A stretch of 64,000 nucleotides of DNA from Henckelia pumila (Eukaryota; Streptophyta; Magnoliopsida; Lamiales; Gesneriaceae). The stretch spans positions 80,266,151 through 80,330,150 of the forward strand of contig NC_133120.1 in assembly GCF_033568475.1 (NCBI RefSeq). Direction: 5' to 3'. The notes below the pieces were generated by a model. It was given only the letters and a program-made list of their open reading frames with translations, had not been told where the DNA came from and ran no database searches. This document shows, one piece after another, positions 21,590 through 31,952 of this stretch (its first letter is position 1; each line of letters opens with the position of its first letter). A program made the translations under genes and the position numbers.

Positions 21590-23549
21590 GTGCTACACCT
21601 GATAAAACCAAGCCCTTGAAACATGTGGGCCCCCAAGATCCAAGCTATTCTCCATACGATATCGTTTTGCTCCCCAACCGCTATTACGACTTCACCTCGC
21701 TCATCGACTTTCTATCCTCTAACCAGGAACCCGCTCACATCACTCATCCGGAACCGGAACCGGAACCGGAGCCGCCAACTCAGATGAACCTGGCGGAATT
21801 CCCCCTTGCGCAGGCTTACTTGGCCGTTCCCGCCCATCTACTCTTATTGGAGCGTGTTCGAGGAATGATGATCTTGAAAAGGCGTTAACTTTGATGGAAA
21901 GAATGCGGCGTGATGGCTATCAATCTGATTTTGTTATTTATAGTTTGATTATTCAGTATTTGATGAGAAATAATACTGTGGACGCTGGGATATTGGAGAA
22001 GTTGTTTGTAGAAATGGATACTGATAGAATTGATTTGGATGGACAATTGTTGAATGATATAGTTGTCAGGTTTGCTAAAGCTAGGGATATTGATAGAAGT
22101 TTGTATTTTTTAGGGGTTGATGCAGGGTAACGGGTTGACTGCAAAAACTAGCTCACTAGTCGCGGTTGTGAGTGAGCTGGGTAACACGGGGAGGATCGAG
22201 GAAGCAGAGGCATTTTTCGAGGAATTGAAGGAGGGTACATTGAAGCCCAGGACGAGGGCTTGTAATGCCCTTTTGAAAGGGTATGTAAAGGTTGGATCTT
22301 TGAGGGATGCCGTGTATGTTGAGTCGGAGATGGAGAAGAATGGGGTTTTACCTGATGAACACACTTACAGTTTGTTGATTGATGCATATGGGAATGCCGG
22401 TAGGTGGGAGAGTGCGCGAATTATGCTGAAAGAGATGGAAGAAAATGGTGTGAAGCCAAATTCTTACGTGTTTAGTAGAATATTGGCAAGTTATAGGGAT
22501 AGGGGAGAGTGACAAAGATCATTTCAAGTACTCAAAGAGATGAAAAATTGTGGGGTAAATCTGGATAGGCAGTTTTATAATGTGTTGATCGATACTTTTG
22601 GGAAGTATAATTGCCTTGAGCATATTTGGAGGCGGTGTTTGAGGATGAAAGTTGAGGGTATTGAACCGGACAACGTGACGTGTAGCACACTTATTCATTG
22701 TCATTGTAAGCAAGGGCATCGCAGTAAAGCGGATCAATTGTTTCAAGAGATGCAGGAAATGGGGTGTTCGCCTTGCACAACTACTTATAACATTATGATC
22801 AATTCTATTGGTGTGCAGGAGAGGTGGGACAATGTTAAGGAGTTGTTGGGGAAGATGCAGCCTCAGGGACTATTGCCTAATGTAGTCACATATACTACAC
22901 TAGTTGATATTTATGGACAGTCTGGTAGATTTAATGATGCAATTGAGTGCTCAGAGGCTATGAAGTGTGCTGGATTGAAACCATCTCCCACAATGTATAA
23001 TGCTCTAATCAATGCCTATGCACAGAGGGTATTTCCTGAACTTCAATTTTTATTCTTACAGCATATTTATTGTCAACCCTTGTGCACATGGAGGTAGACT
23101 AATCCATGATTTAAAAAAAATTAAAATCCCTAGTTTCATTGGCTACTCACTGATGTAATGTTCTGTTTCGTCTCCGAAGTATTTGAATCTGTGTTTTTTG
23201 GAGATTTGTTTACTGAATGGTTTTATTTCCGAATGTGTATAATGGAAGAATGTGTTTGCTTAGTAATGTGACATTCCCAGCAAAGAAACGAAACAGATCC
23301 AGTTATTCTTGTTTCCATCTTTTTTCTCATGTGCTTTTTGCAAGACATTGAGTCTTATTTTCTCCAAATTAGTTCAAGGGGTGCAATCCCCTCATTCCCC
23401 ATCCACCCTTTGAAAGATATCTTACTATTTCAGTATTTCGTGAGAATGTAGATTTTCTGATTGAAATCATGTCTATTTTATGTCTACAGGGACTATCTGA
23501 GCAAGCTGTAAATGCATTCAGGGTCATGAGAGGAGATGGTCTGAAACCC
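21590..23549 (+). pseudogene. CRP1: CRP1-like pentatricopeptide repeat pseudogene (5' half of a chimera)
   Basis: The translated pieces follow the plant CRP1 (At5g42310) PPR protein, a chloroplast RNA-processing and translation factor. Pieces in order: RYYDFTSLIDFLSS and LAQAYLAVPA; then, after an internal deletion near 21846, DDLEKALTLMERMRRDGYQ; then [85 protein letters not shown] and [17 protein letters not shown]. Lesions: loss of the segment around 21846, a 2-nt frameshift near 22125, and a Trp-to-stop change at 22510-22512. The family intron is kept (23029-23489), after which GLSEQAVNAFRVMRGDGLKP is readable up to the fusion point. I recognise the family from memory of its motifs; no alignment was run. 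Confidence 0.85.
23029..23489 (+). other. Retained GT-AG intron in the CRP1-like pseudogene
   Basis: Donor AGG|GTATTT at 23028/23029 and acceptor CTACAG|GGA at 23489/23490 join codons in phase 0 (AYAQR then GLSEQ). The retained intron shows that the copy arose by DNA duplication and not by reverse transcription. Confidence 0.85.
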
Positions 23550-23550
23550 A

Positions 23551-24543
23551 GGCTAGTGTTGTCACCTATGGCTCTGTGATTAATAATTTATCCAAGAAGG
23601 GGCGGCGTCTTGAAGCGGAAATCATTTACCATGACATGCTGAACAGAGGCATTTCTCCAAATGTGCAAATATACAATATGCTGATTGACAGCCATTGCAT
23701 GGGAGGAAGTACTGGAGATGCTTTCAAAGTTTTGGATGAGATGGTAAAAAGTGATGTATTGCCTGCCAACCATTGTGAGATACAATGCACTAATCAATGG
23801 GCTCTGCAAAAAGGGTAGGGTTGTCGAAGCTGAAGAAATAGCCTCTAGTATCATGAGTAAAGGCTTAAGCCCTGATGTCATAACATATAATTCATTCATA
23901 TCTGGTTTCTCAGATGCTGGGGACCTAGAGAAGTGTTTGAAGTTATACGAGAAGATTAAAATTTCAGGCATTAAGCCTACTGTAAACACATATCATCCTC
24001 TTATAAGAATATGCAAAAAGGAAGGATTAAGTCTTGTGGAGAAATTTATTCTAGAAATGTGCCAGAGAGATCTGATTCCAGACCGAATTTTGTACAACGA
24101 ACTCATCCGTTGTTGTGTTGAGCATGGTGACATTCATATAGCAACTGCCTGGTACAGTGAGATGTCGAATCGGGGAATTCCTCCGGACAAGATGACTTAT
24201 ACTAGCTTGATCATGAAATGCTTAAAGAGGGAAACCTGCAGGGTGCAAGGTATCATTTTGATGAACTGTGTATCAAAGGATTGGCCCCTAATGATGAGAC
24301 TTTTAATATACTAATTGATGGACACTGCAAGCTTAAGGATTTTGACGGGGCATGCCTTTGGTATAAAGAAATGTTGAAAACTGGTTTTCTACCATCTGTT
24401 CATGTTTGTAACGAGGTACTTTCTGGCCTTAAAGAGGAAGGAAGATTTAAGGAGGCTGAGACCATCTGCGCTGAAATGAGTATCAGGGGAGTTTATGTTT
24501 CGAGCTTGAATGAGGCTCATCTTTCAGCTGCTGTGAAAATGTA
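23551..24543 (+). pseudogene. At5g12100-like PPR pseudogene (3' half of a chimera)
   Basis: From 23551 the frame changes by one and the sequence switches to a different PPR protein. Motifs are ASVVTYGSVINNLSKKGRRL, NVQIYNMLIDSHCMGGSTGD, YNALINGLCKKGRVVEAEE, DVITYNSFISGFSDAGDLEK, TYHPLIRICKKEG, DKMTYTSLI, NDETFNILIDGHCKLKDFDG and EVLSGLKEEGRFKEAE. These resemble the C-terminal repeats of the mitochondrial-type P-class PPR protein At5g12100. Frameshifts occur near 23758 and near 24220; the last frame ends in a stop at 24542-24544. About ten 35-residue repeats remain, including the authentic-looking C-terminus. Confidence 0.78.
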
Positions 24544-24544
24544 G

Positions 24545-25134
24545 TCTCGGAGCTTTTCAGATTCTAATTCTGTTTCCTTTATGGCGCACGTGCTCCCTGC
24601 AGAAAAATATGTGAGCCCCTTCTCCCTTTTCTATGAGACTCTGTTCATTCATGCCAGTTGAAGCTGGATAAAGATGAGATGGATACAATTTGCTTTTTGA
24701 TTAAAAAAAAAAATTTCATATTTCCCTAGGAGCATCTTTATGCCCTTTTGGTTCATCATTGCCCGAAAGATTTTCATCACATCAGTGTTTCACCTATTTT
24801 GTATCCATTTTAACTGTTCATGTGTTCTGTGTTTTCACTTGCAGGCAGTGAACTCCCAATGTTGTAATCCCTTGTGATATTTGATTTTAAATTTTGGTCA
24901 ATAAACTAATCGAGCATGACAATCTGTCAACTATCAATTACAAGGAGCAGAGCATTGATGTTTCTGAGGTGGACCGTAGATGAATGGTTTGGAGAGTTGA
25001 AGCAATGATGTGAGTCATGACAAGTTCCAGGTAAGGCAAGGGCATGAAATTGCTCTTTCAGTGTTATTATTGCAGTTATTTTAAGTTTATGTTCTTGAGC
25101 AACTATAGTTATCACCTTTGAGAAAAGGCAGTTG
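24545..25134 (+). other. Untranslated flank of the PPR pseudogene
   Basis: No coding homology seen. The 3' part of the parental PPR untranslated region probably ends here, but no boundary can be fixed. Confidence 0.4.
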
Positions 25135-25390
25135 AAAGAGAGAAAATTATCCTCATCTCCGTTCTGGGGGCGTTCACCCCAATTTGCTCGCAGAAACTTC
25201 TTCCTGGTTTTGTGGAAAAAGCTGCTGAGTTTAAGGCGAAAGGTTTGGACACTATTGCTTGCATTCGGTCAATGATGCATTTGTGATGAAGGTGTGGAGG
25301 GAGAATTTGCTAGTGGGTGATGAAGTGATGTTACTGAGTGACGGAAATGGGCATTTTACGAAGGCAATTAGTTGTGAACTTTCAAGCGGA
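25135..25390 (+). pseudogene. Type II peroxiredoxin fragment
   Basis: The frame reads [40 protein letters not shown] and then, one frame over after a single-base loss near 25265, [13 protein letters not shown] and [18 protein letters not shown]. This is the core of plant PrxII (IIC/IIE/IIF type), thiol peroxidases that reduce hydroperoxides. The peroxidatic Cys in FTP-x-C is kept. The N-terminus and the region with the resolving Cys are absent, and no introns are evident. It is a truncated, frameshifted relic. Confidence 0.85.
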
Positions 25391-26789
25391 CATCTATTTT
25401 AGAAAAACCAGTTCCAAAATGTCGTATTATTAAGACAAAGAAGATTCGGATGCTTTTCAGTGATTAGCAAAGCCAAGTCATTTTATTTTTCATCTCAACT
25501 GGTTATTGTATATTGTCTTTAATCTATCTTCATAGTTTTGACCGGTTAGTCAAGTCAATCAGGAGTTGCATATGAACTTGGGATGAGTAGTTCTTAGGAC
25601 TTCGAAAACACCATGAGAGGCTTTTCATGCCATGTGGGATATGGAATATGTTAACATTTGTCATTGGCTGTTCAAATTTTGGTGATGTAACGGTACGTTT
25701 CTCCCATCATGTTTTTCCTTTGCTTGATTTTTGAGCTGCTTGTAAATGATGGCTGGAAATGGTGTAATTTCCCTTGAATTGTACACATATAATGCATCTG
25801 AAGAATAATATTTTGCTGTATGGATCTTTATACTAATGCTTGTTTGATGACGTCTTCTGCTGCATCCGGTGAATTTGAGCACTCTGTGACATATTTATTT
25901 ATTTATTTTTTTCATGTGCATCACAACCTAAATACTTGTTGGGACATCAATTGCGTGTTGGTTCAAGTTTCTGTTGTATCAGATCGTCATAGGTGTAATG
26001 TAATCGTTACTCACAACCTAAACACGCTCAGCCTATTTATGTCAGAATTATAATGGAATTTGAATTTATTTGCCTGATAAAAATGGGTTGACATGAACTT
26101 TCTGGTTATAATATTTATCAGGAAAATTTAAAATTATGTTGTAAATTCATTAACTCCTATTATTATTTTTTTTCTATTACATGTGAACTCAAAGTCGTCG
26201 TCATTTAATGTTCACCGGATAAATCCTGGATACGTGATAAACTCTCGTATTGATATATTCAAATTATTCAATGTTGCTAAAATTTACTCGGCAAAAAGAA
26301 GCATACAGAATGTTCCAAGTTCCAACAGTTGAATCATTCAACAATGGAAAAATAATAAAAAGAGGATCGACCACACCTCTCATTTTAAGTACATATTTTA
26401 TTGTAGAAGTCTCTTTCACGCTTTCCATTGAAGTTTTTAAGATACAATGTTCTTAATATTCAGAGACACCATAATTCCCCTTCAATCATGAGATAACTCG
26501 AGAGAATATATCAAAATAAAACATAGCTTAGCGTATGACTTATTCAATCCCCCAAATAAGTCATCATCTTACTTTTCTTGCCTCCTACGTGAAACCATTA
26601 CCATCAGTGGCAAGTTTCTGACTTTACTATCTTGTTAGCTACAAGAAAAAATTAACATTATAATCTGTCAAGTTTGATACGAAAATTCAGTTGTTTTTAG
26701 TAACATAAATTGACCTGAAATAATGTTTTTTATTAACACAAGAGGCCCACATGCACTAAACTAACAAAGGCTAACAAAACTCAGAAAGC
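25391..26789. other. Intergenic DNA upstream of the pectinesterase
   Basis: No gene supported. Open frames at 25661-26053 and 26250-26456 show no recognisable domain. The last few hundred bases probably hold the pectinesterase promoter, but I see no clear TATA box. Confidence 0.5.
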
Positions 26790-26819
26790 ATGAACAACAA
26801 AAACAACTTCACTACCTAA
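26790..26819 (+). promoter_or_regulatory. Nine-codon upstream ORF of the pectinesterase
   Basis: An ATG at 26790 opens MNNKNNFTT and ends at TAA 26817-26819, three bases before the main ATG at 26823 and in the same frame. If the leader includes it, ribosomes would meet this start first, and reinitiation or leaky scanning would be needed. The start of transcription is not known, so this is a candidate only. Confidence 0.5.
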
Positions 26820-26822
26820 ACC

Positions 26823-28722
26823 ATGAACTTCAAGACAGCTACCTTCTTTTGGCTCACTACCTTCACCATTTTGCTTCTCTCGCTAACTCTTTCCATGCTC
26901 TCTCAATCTTTCACCAGTGATTCAAGCATTCTCCCATCATTTCGTGTCCGTCGTGCATTTGATGAGCTCGGGTTTTTCAACAGGGTAGCTGAAAAAATCA
27001 GCTCCAACGACAACTACTTCTTCGCCATTCTCGAAAAGCTCATTTTCAAAAGACATGGCCATCATCACAGAAGGCATAAGAGCTCATGCAACTACAACTT
27101 ATGGAAATCTGATCTGGTACAATTATACAACATTACGCTCGTTATCACTGTTGATTTAAAGGGTTGCGCGAATTTTAGCAGCGTGCAGAAAGCCGTAGAC
27201 GCCCTGCCGGATTTCAGCTCTACTAGATCACTTATTATAATCGATAAAGGCACTTATAGGTCAGTCATTATGTGTCCTTCACATGCATATTTTTCTTCCA
27301 ACTAACGTTGAAATGTTCCAAACTTCATGTGATTATAACACAGGGAAAAGGTTGAAGTAAGTTCTAACAAGACAAATTTGGTAATTCAAGGAAATGGGTA
27401 CCTCAATACTTTTATATCCTGGAATGACACGGCTAATTCCACTGGAGGGACAGCTTGTAGCTCCACTATGGCCATATTTGCTCCCAATTTCTTGGCCTAC
27501 AACGTTAGTTTTCTGGTAAGCTGTTGTTTCTGTCAAGAAGTTGATTCTTTGATTCGGCAGGTTCGAAAAGTTTTGGGATAACAACAGTAACAAGAGAGTG
27601 AAGAGAGAAATCTTAACACGAAACAAATTACATGGTTCGACTTCGACCTCAAGCCTATAGGCCTACATCAAATGTTGTCCATGAGGCCATTGGCTAAACT
27701 AACATTTTCTTGATTCGAACATAAAAGTACCAACCTTTATAAGCATTAATCATAATATCATATATCTAATATTCTCACGACCCTAAAGAACTTATCATAA
27801 TCATATGTGATTTATCATAATCATATGTATGTCTATATGCAAGAACACAGCTCAAGCACCTGATCCAGGGGAAATGGGAGGACAGGCAGTGGCATTAAGG
27901 ATTTCAGGTGATCAATCTGCCTTTTACGGGTGCGGATTTTATGGAGCACAGGATACACTTAATGATGATCAAGGCAGGCATTATTTCAAAGAATGTTTCA
28001 TTCAAGGATCCATCGATTTCATCTTTGGAAATGGTAGATCACTCTTTGAGGTACAAACCAAATGTTCAGAATCTATTTTCATAACCCATATAGTAAACTT
28101 CTACAAATTTTGCTGATACTTGTTGTGGGATTGTGTATAAAAGATGTCCTGTTGGCTATTCCTCTCTGATAAATGAAAATTTGTTACAAAAATCAATGCA
28201 GGATTGCACCCTTAGTTCCGTGGCGAAACAAGTGTCATCTGGTGGGATCAGTGGTTCAATCACTGCTCAGGCCAGAGATTCATCCAAGGAAGAAACAGGC
28301 TTCTCTTTTGTGAACTGCAGCATAAATGGCAGTGGAAAAGTGTGGCTAGGAAGAGCTTGGGGGCACTATGCCACCGTCGTTTTTGCCAAAACGAACGTAT
28401 CTAGTGTCGTTGCTGCTGAAGGCTGGAACGATTGGAACGACGCCTCTAGAGATCAGTCTGTGGTTGACATAATCCTGTTTAGCTCATTTTGGTACTTTCC
28501 TCAGCTTTAATTTCATTTGGTTCTTTTTTTTTTCTCCTTTCTAGAAAGGTTACTTTTGGTGAATACGAGAGCTACGGAACGGGAGCCAACTCTGCTCATC
28601 GTGTGGCGTACGCGAAGCAGTTGAAGCAAGATGAAGCAGCTCCATACCTTGATATTTCATACATTGATGGAGAAGACTGGCTTGTTTCGTCCACCAAAAA
28701 CTCATCTAATTCATGTTCTTGA
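26823..28722 (+). CDS. Pectinesterase (pectin methylesterase), no PMEI prodomain
   Basis: Exons 26823-27259, 27344-27515, 27844-28050, 28202-28455 and 28545-28722 join through GT-AG introns into 1248 nt, or 415 residues. The product removes methyl esters from cell-wall homogalacturonan. Residues 6-28 are a hydrophobic signal peptide or anchor. A linker with a His/Arg-rich patch follows; no PMEI inhibitor domain is present. Family motifs are GTYREKV (143-149), GGQAVALR (215-222), YGAQDTL (236-242, Asp240 acid/base), DFIFGNG (261-267, Asp261 nucleophile) and LGRAWG (321-326, Arg323 and Trp325). Pro is Ala in that last motif, as in some other plant enzymes of this class. The Cys-rich loop and C-terminal YLD..DGEDWL are normal. 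All catalytic residues are kept and no lesion is seen, so it is probably functional. Confidence 0.93.
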
Positions 28723-29281
28723 TGATTCGAGACCACAAATTAGTTCAAATGCACTAATCACAAGTAGACTTTTTTATGATGCATCTAGTGTGGCATTGAT
28801 ACGGTTCACTAATCTAAAACGAAATTTTTCAAAATTTTATGCAATTTTTTTTTTATCTTGTAGATGCTCTAAAAAAATGCATAAACCAGTTGATTGTCAG
28901 TATTTGATACTAGACAAAAACTGTCCTTTAAGATTGAGCTCCATTTCTGTATGATTTCTCCACAATATCCTGAATCAAACCCGATATATTGTAATTAATA
29001 ATGAGAAGATCCATCAGCTTCCATTGTAATTTCCATTGCCAAAATCCTGATGAATTCTCTGCCATCTTTGATCTTATTTTCTCACCTTCTTCTTCTCCAT
29101 TCATGCATAAAAAAATCCTCAGCATTCTGAACCTATTCTTTCACCACCATCGCTCCAACCGACGGGGAATTCGACCACGATTTTCAACATCTCCACAACA
29201 AACTTCTCATTCAAGAATTGCTCAGCAACATATGCTAAGTTTGTTTCGCAATGTGGACTACGTTATTTAGTTTTATTCTAA

Positions 29282-29443
29282 ATCAATTTTGCTATCATGT
29301 CCACTCACCGTGTCCACCTACTGTGCCCACCATGAGATGACACTCAACTATTGGATGTGATGAATTGTGCGTCCAATAGTTGAGTGCCACCTCATGGTGG
29401 GCACTTTATGTGGGCGCGGTGAGTGGGTAGGATAGCAAAACTC
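29282..29443. mobile_element. Palindromic hAT-like MITE, copy A
   Basis: A near-complete hairpin: TTTTGCTATC at the left and GATAGCAAAA at the right, with CTCAACTATTGGA and TCCAATAGTTGAG pairing near the centre. It is flanked by 8-bp direct repeats TATTCTAA (29274-29281) and TATTCTCA (29444-29451), one mismatch, which points to a hAT-type target duplication. Confidence 0.8.
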
Positions 29444-30812
29444 TATTCTCAATAACTATCTACTTATTTATATTTATATTGATGAATTTAATTTTAATAT
29501 TTGTCTTTATTATATAACAATTTTTTTTTCAATTTTTTTGACACCTAATGGCCTGTTAATTTACACAACTACCAATCTTGCTTCATTTTTTCGTAATAAT
29601 TTATTTTATAATTTTAAGGAAAAATAAAAATAAATTAACATAAATTTTTTAATATAGTTAATTTTTTTTTATCAATGTAATTATCATAATTTCATTACAT
29701 TCAACTTCATCGATCCGTTTTTTGGTTTTGTTTTTTTTAATTAAAATATGTTTTTTTTTTGTTTTCATATCACCTACACGTATATAGATTAGGACGATAT
29801 ATAAAAAAATTTATCCTCAATAAATTGTTTATCTTTTGTCAAGTTTGTTTATTTATTTTAAAAGATATTATTTTATATCAATTAGTAGTTTCGTCATCGT
29901 CATCACCATCATCATCCATCATCATGAATAAATTCTTTTTAATATTTACAATATATAAATGAGATTTTCATTAAATATTATTTCATTCTAATTAATAATT
30001 TTAATTATTATTTTAATTCTCATTCTAAATTTGTCATACTAAATCAATGTTTTGATGTCTTTTATTTTTGTGCCAACTAAAAATTAAACATATCAGTGTG
30101 ATACCAATAATTTATAATTATTTTTATTTATAAATATTTTATTATTAATCATACCTCTTTTTTTAATCACTTGTAAATTATAAACGTATGATCATAAACT
30201 GCACATCCCAATTATTAATTAATGATTATAGTAGTGATAGTTGTAGAAATTTTAATAAAATACTGATATTAAAAAAAATGAATGACTAAAATTTAGCAAA
30301 TATTAGTATACATTAAATTTTTTTTAGCAGAAATCAATGAGTTATTTTTGCGATGAGATATTTTTTTTCTACTATGTAGCATATTAAATTATTAAATTTA
30401 TTCCTAATAACATATACAAGGATGTTCTCTATTCATGTATTATCTTAAACACATCATTATTGATGTAAAATATAGCTAATTTTTTTAAAATTAGTTATTA
30501 ACTTATTTTTTTTGTGATGGACTAATAGTGTAAATATTATGTGCTTTTTTTTTCATTGCTACATTTATTAATATTTGCATATAACTCATTATGTATTTTA
30601 ATATAATAAATTCATAATAAAAATAAGTTTTTATATAAACAATTTTATTTAAATTTATTAGTATTAATTTTTATTTTTATATTATCGGTAATAGTATTAT
30701 TAGTTTCTAATACCTCCTAATTTACCTCATGTTGATATCTACAATTTTTAAGACAAATCTATCACCAATAATAATACTAATAATAACTTAATATATATAT
30801 AAAAAAAAATTT

Positions 30813-30947
30813 CAGCTGCCCAACCAATGTTTTCCAACTCTTCCCCGACCACTAAAACCCGGTACCGTGTTTTAGTTATGCGAAAAATAAAAAAACAATT
30901 AAAACCGATACCGAGTTTTCGAGGTGGAAAATATTGTTGGGCAACTG
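30813..30947. mobile_element. MITE with CAG...CTG ends, copy A
   Basis: The left end CAGCTGCCCAACCAATGTTTTCC pairs with the right end GGAAAATATTGTTGGGCAACTG. The interior holds CCGGTACCG and CCGATACCG motifs in inverted arrangement. Copies occur at 38520-38655 and 53082-53217. Confidence 0.6.
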
Positions 30948-30952
30948 CAAAG

Positions 30953-30953
<1 letters not shown>

Positions 30954-31018
<65 letters not shown>
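30954..31018. repeat. (TA)n microsatellite, block X copy A
   Basis: About 32 TA units. The matching tract in copy B (38661-38722) is interrupted by one TT, and in copy C (53223-53246) it is much shorter. Each is followed by TCAACTTAGAA.ACTCAATA. Frames translating as repeated Tyr-Ile here are artefacts. Confidence 0.9.
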
Positions 31019-31020
<2 letters not shown>

Positions 31021-31454
31021 ACTTAGAAAACTCAATAGATAGATAGTATATTTTTATTAGTATATTAAATTATTAAAATTATTCCTAATAACATAAACAA
31101 GATGTTCTCTATTCATGTATTATCTTAAACACATATTTATTGATGTGTAAATATAGCTAATTTTTTTTAAAAAATTATTTTTGTTGTGATGGACTGCTAG
31201 TGCAAATATTATGTGCATTTTTATTCATTGGTACATTTATTAATATTTGCATAAAACTCATTATGTATTTTAATATGATAAAGTCATAATAAAAATAATT
31301 TTTTATATAAATTATTTTATTTAAATTTATTAGTATTTTTTATTTTTATATTATCGGTAATAGTATTATTAGTTTATAATGCCTCTTAATTTACCTCATT
31401 TTGATATCTACAATTTTTAAGACAAAATTATCACCAATTATAATGCTAATAATA

Positions 31455-31511
<57 letters not shown>

Positions 31512-31952
31512 ACTTAGAAGACTCAATAATAATTTAAAAGAGAAAAATAAATGATAGAAATTCTATACAATTAATTTAGGATGATTAATGACACAATTAA
31601 TAGCATAATTACATCAAATAATTTTACTTACAATATGGTACTTATTTTTATCATTTAACTTTCCAAAATACTCATCATATTTTACACTCTAATTAATAAA
31701 ATTTAGGCATTAATGAAATTTCAGAATGCAAAAACTTTGTCCATCATTCATACTTTTATAGTAAAAAAATAGATAAACTGAGCTTTGGGGTGATATTCAA
31801 CCTCATATCTTACCGAAAATTATGGTATAAAATTTATATGAAATTTTTGGTAAGTATAATTGTCGTTTTATACCGGAAAATTTTTTATATATTTTTAAAT
31901 TTAGAACTTTATTATTTAAATATTTTTTAACTTTTATATATATATATATATA

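Larger units (their letters stand above)
28900..31952. repeat. Block X, copy A (truncated at a TA repeat)
   Basis: Noncoding AT-rich block starting GTATTTGATACTAGAC. It matches 36610-39600 and 51169-54145 closely throughout. It contains a palindromic MITE, a second MITE, three (TA)n tracts, and an internal tandem duplication (about 30378-30795 and 31059-31455, offset ~681 bp, both with TTATTCCTAATAACATA.ACAAG.ATGTTCTCTATTCATG). It ends at the third TA tract, where Ty3 gag begins. It follows the pectinesterase 3' flank with no Ty3 sequence between, unlike copies B and C. Confidence 0.88.

Noticed and set aside
28928..29270. Conserved frames on both strands at the start of block X (also 36638-37046 and 51197-51605)
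   Set aside because: Conserved only because the DNA is duplicated; no domain seen, and copy A differs by a frameshift and early end.
30827..31042. Frames with long Tyr-Ile repeats (also at 38534-38812, 39453-39647, 54001-54204)
   Set aside because: Translations of (TA)n microsatellites.
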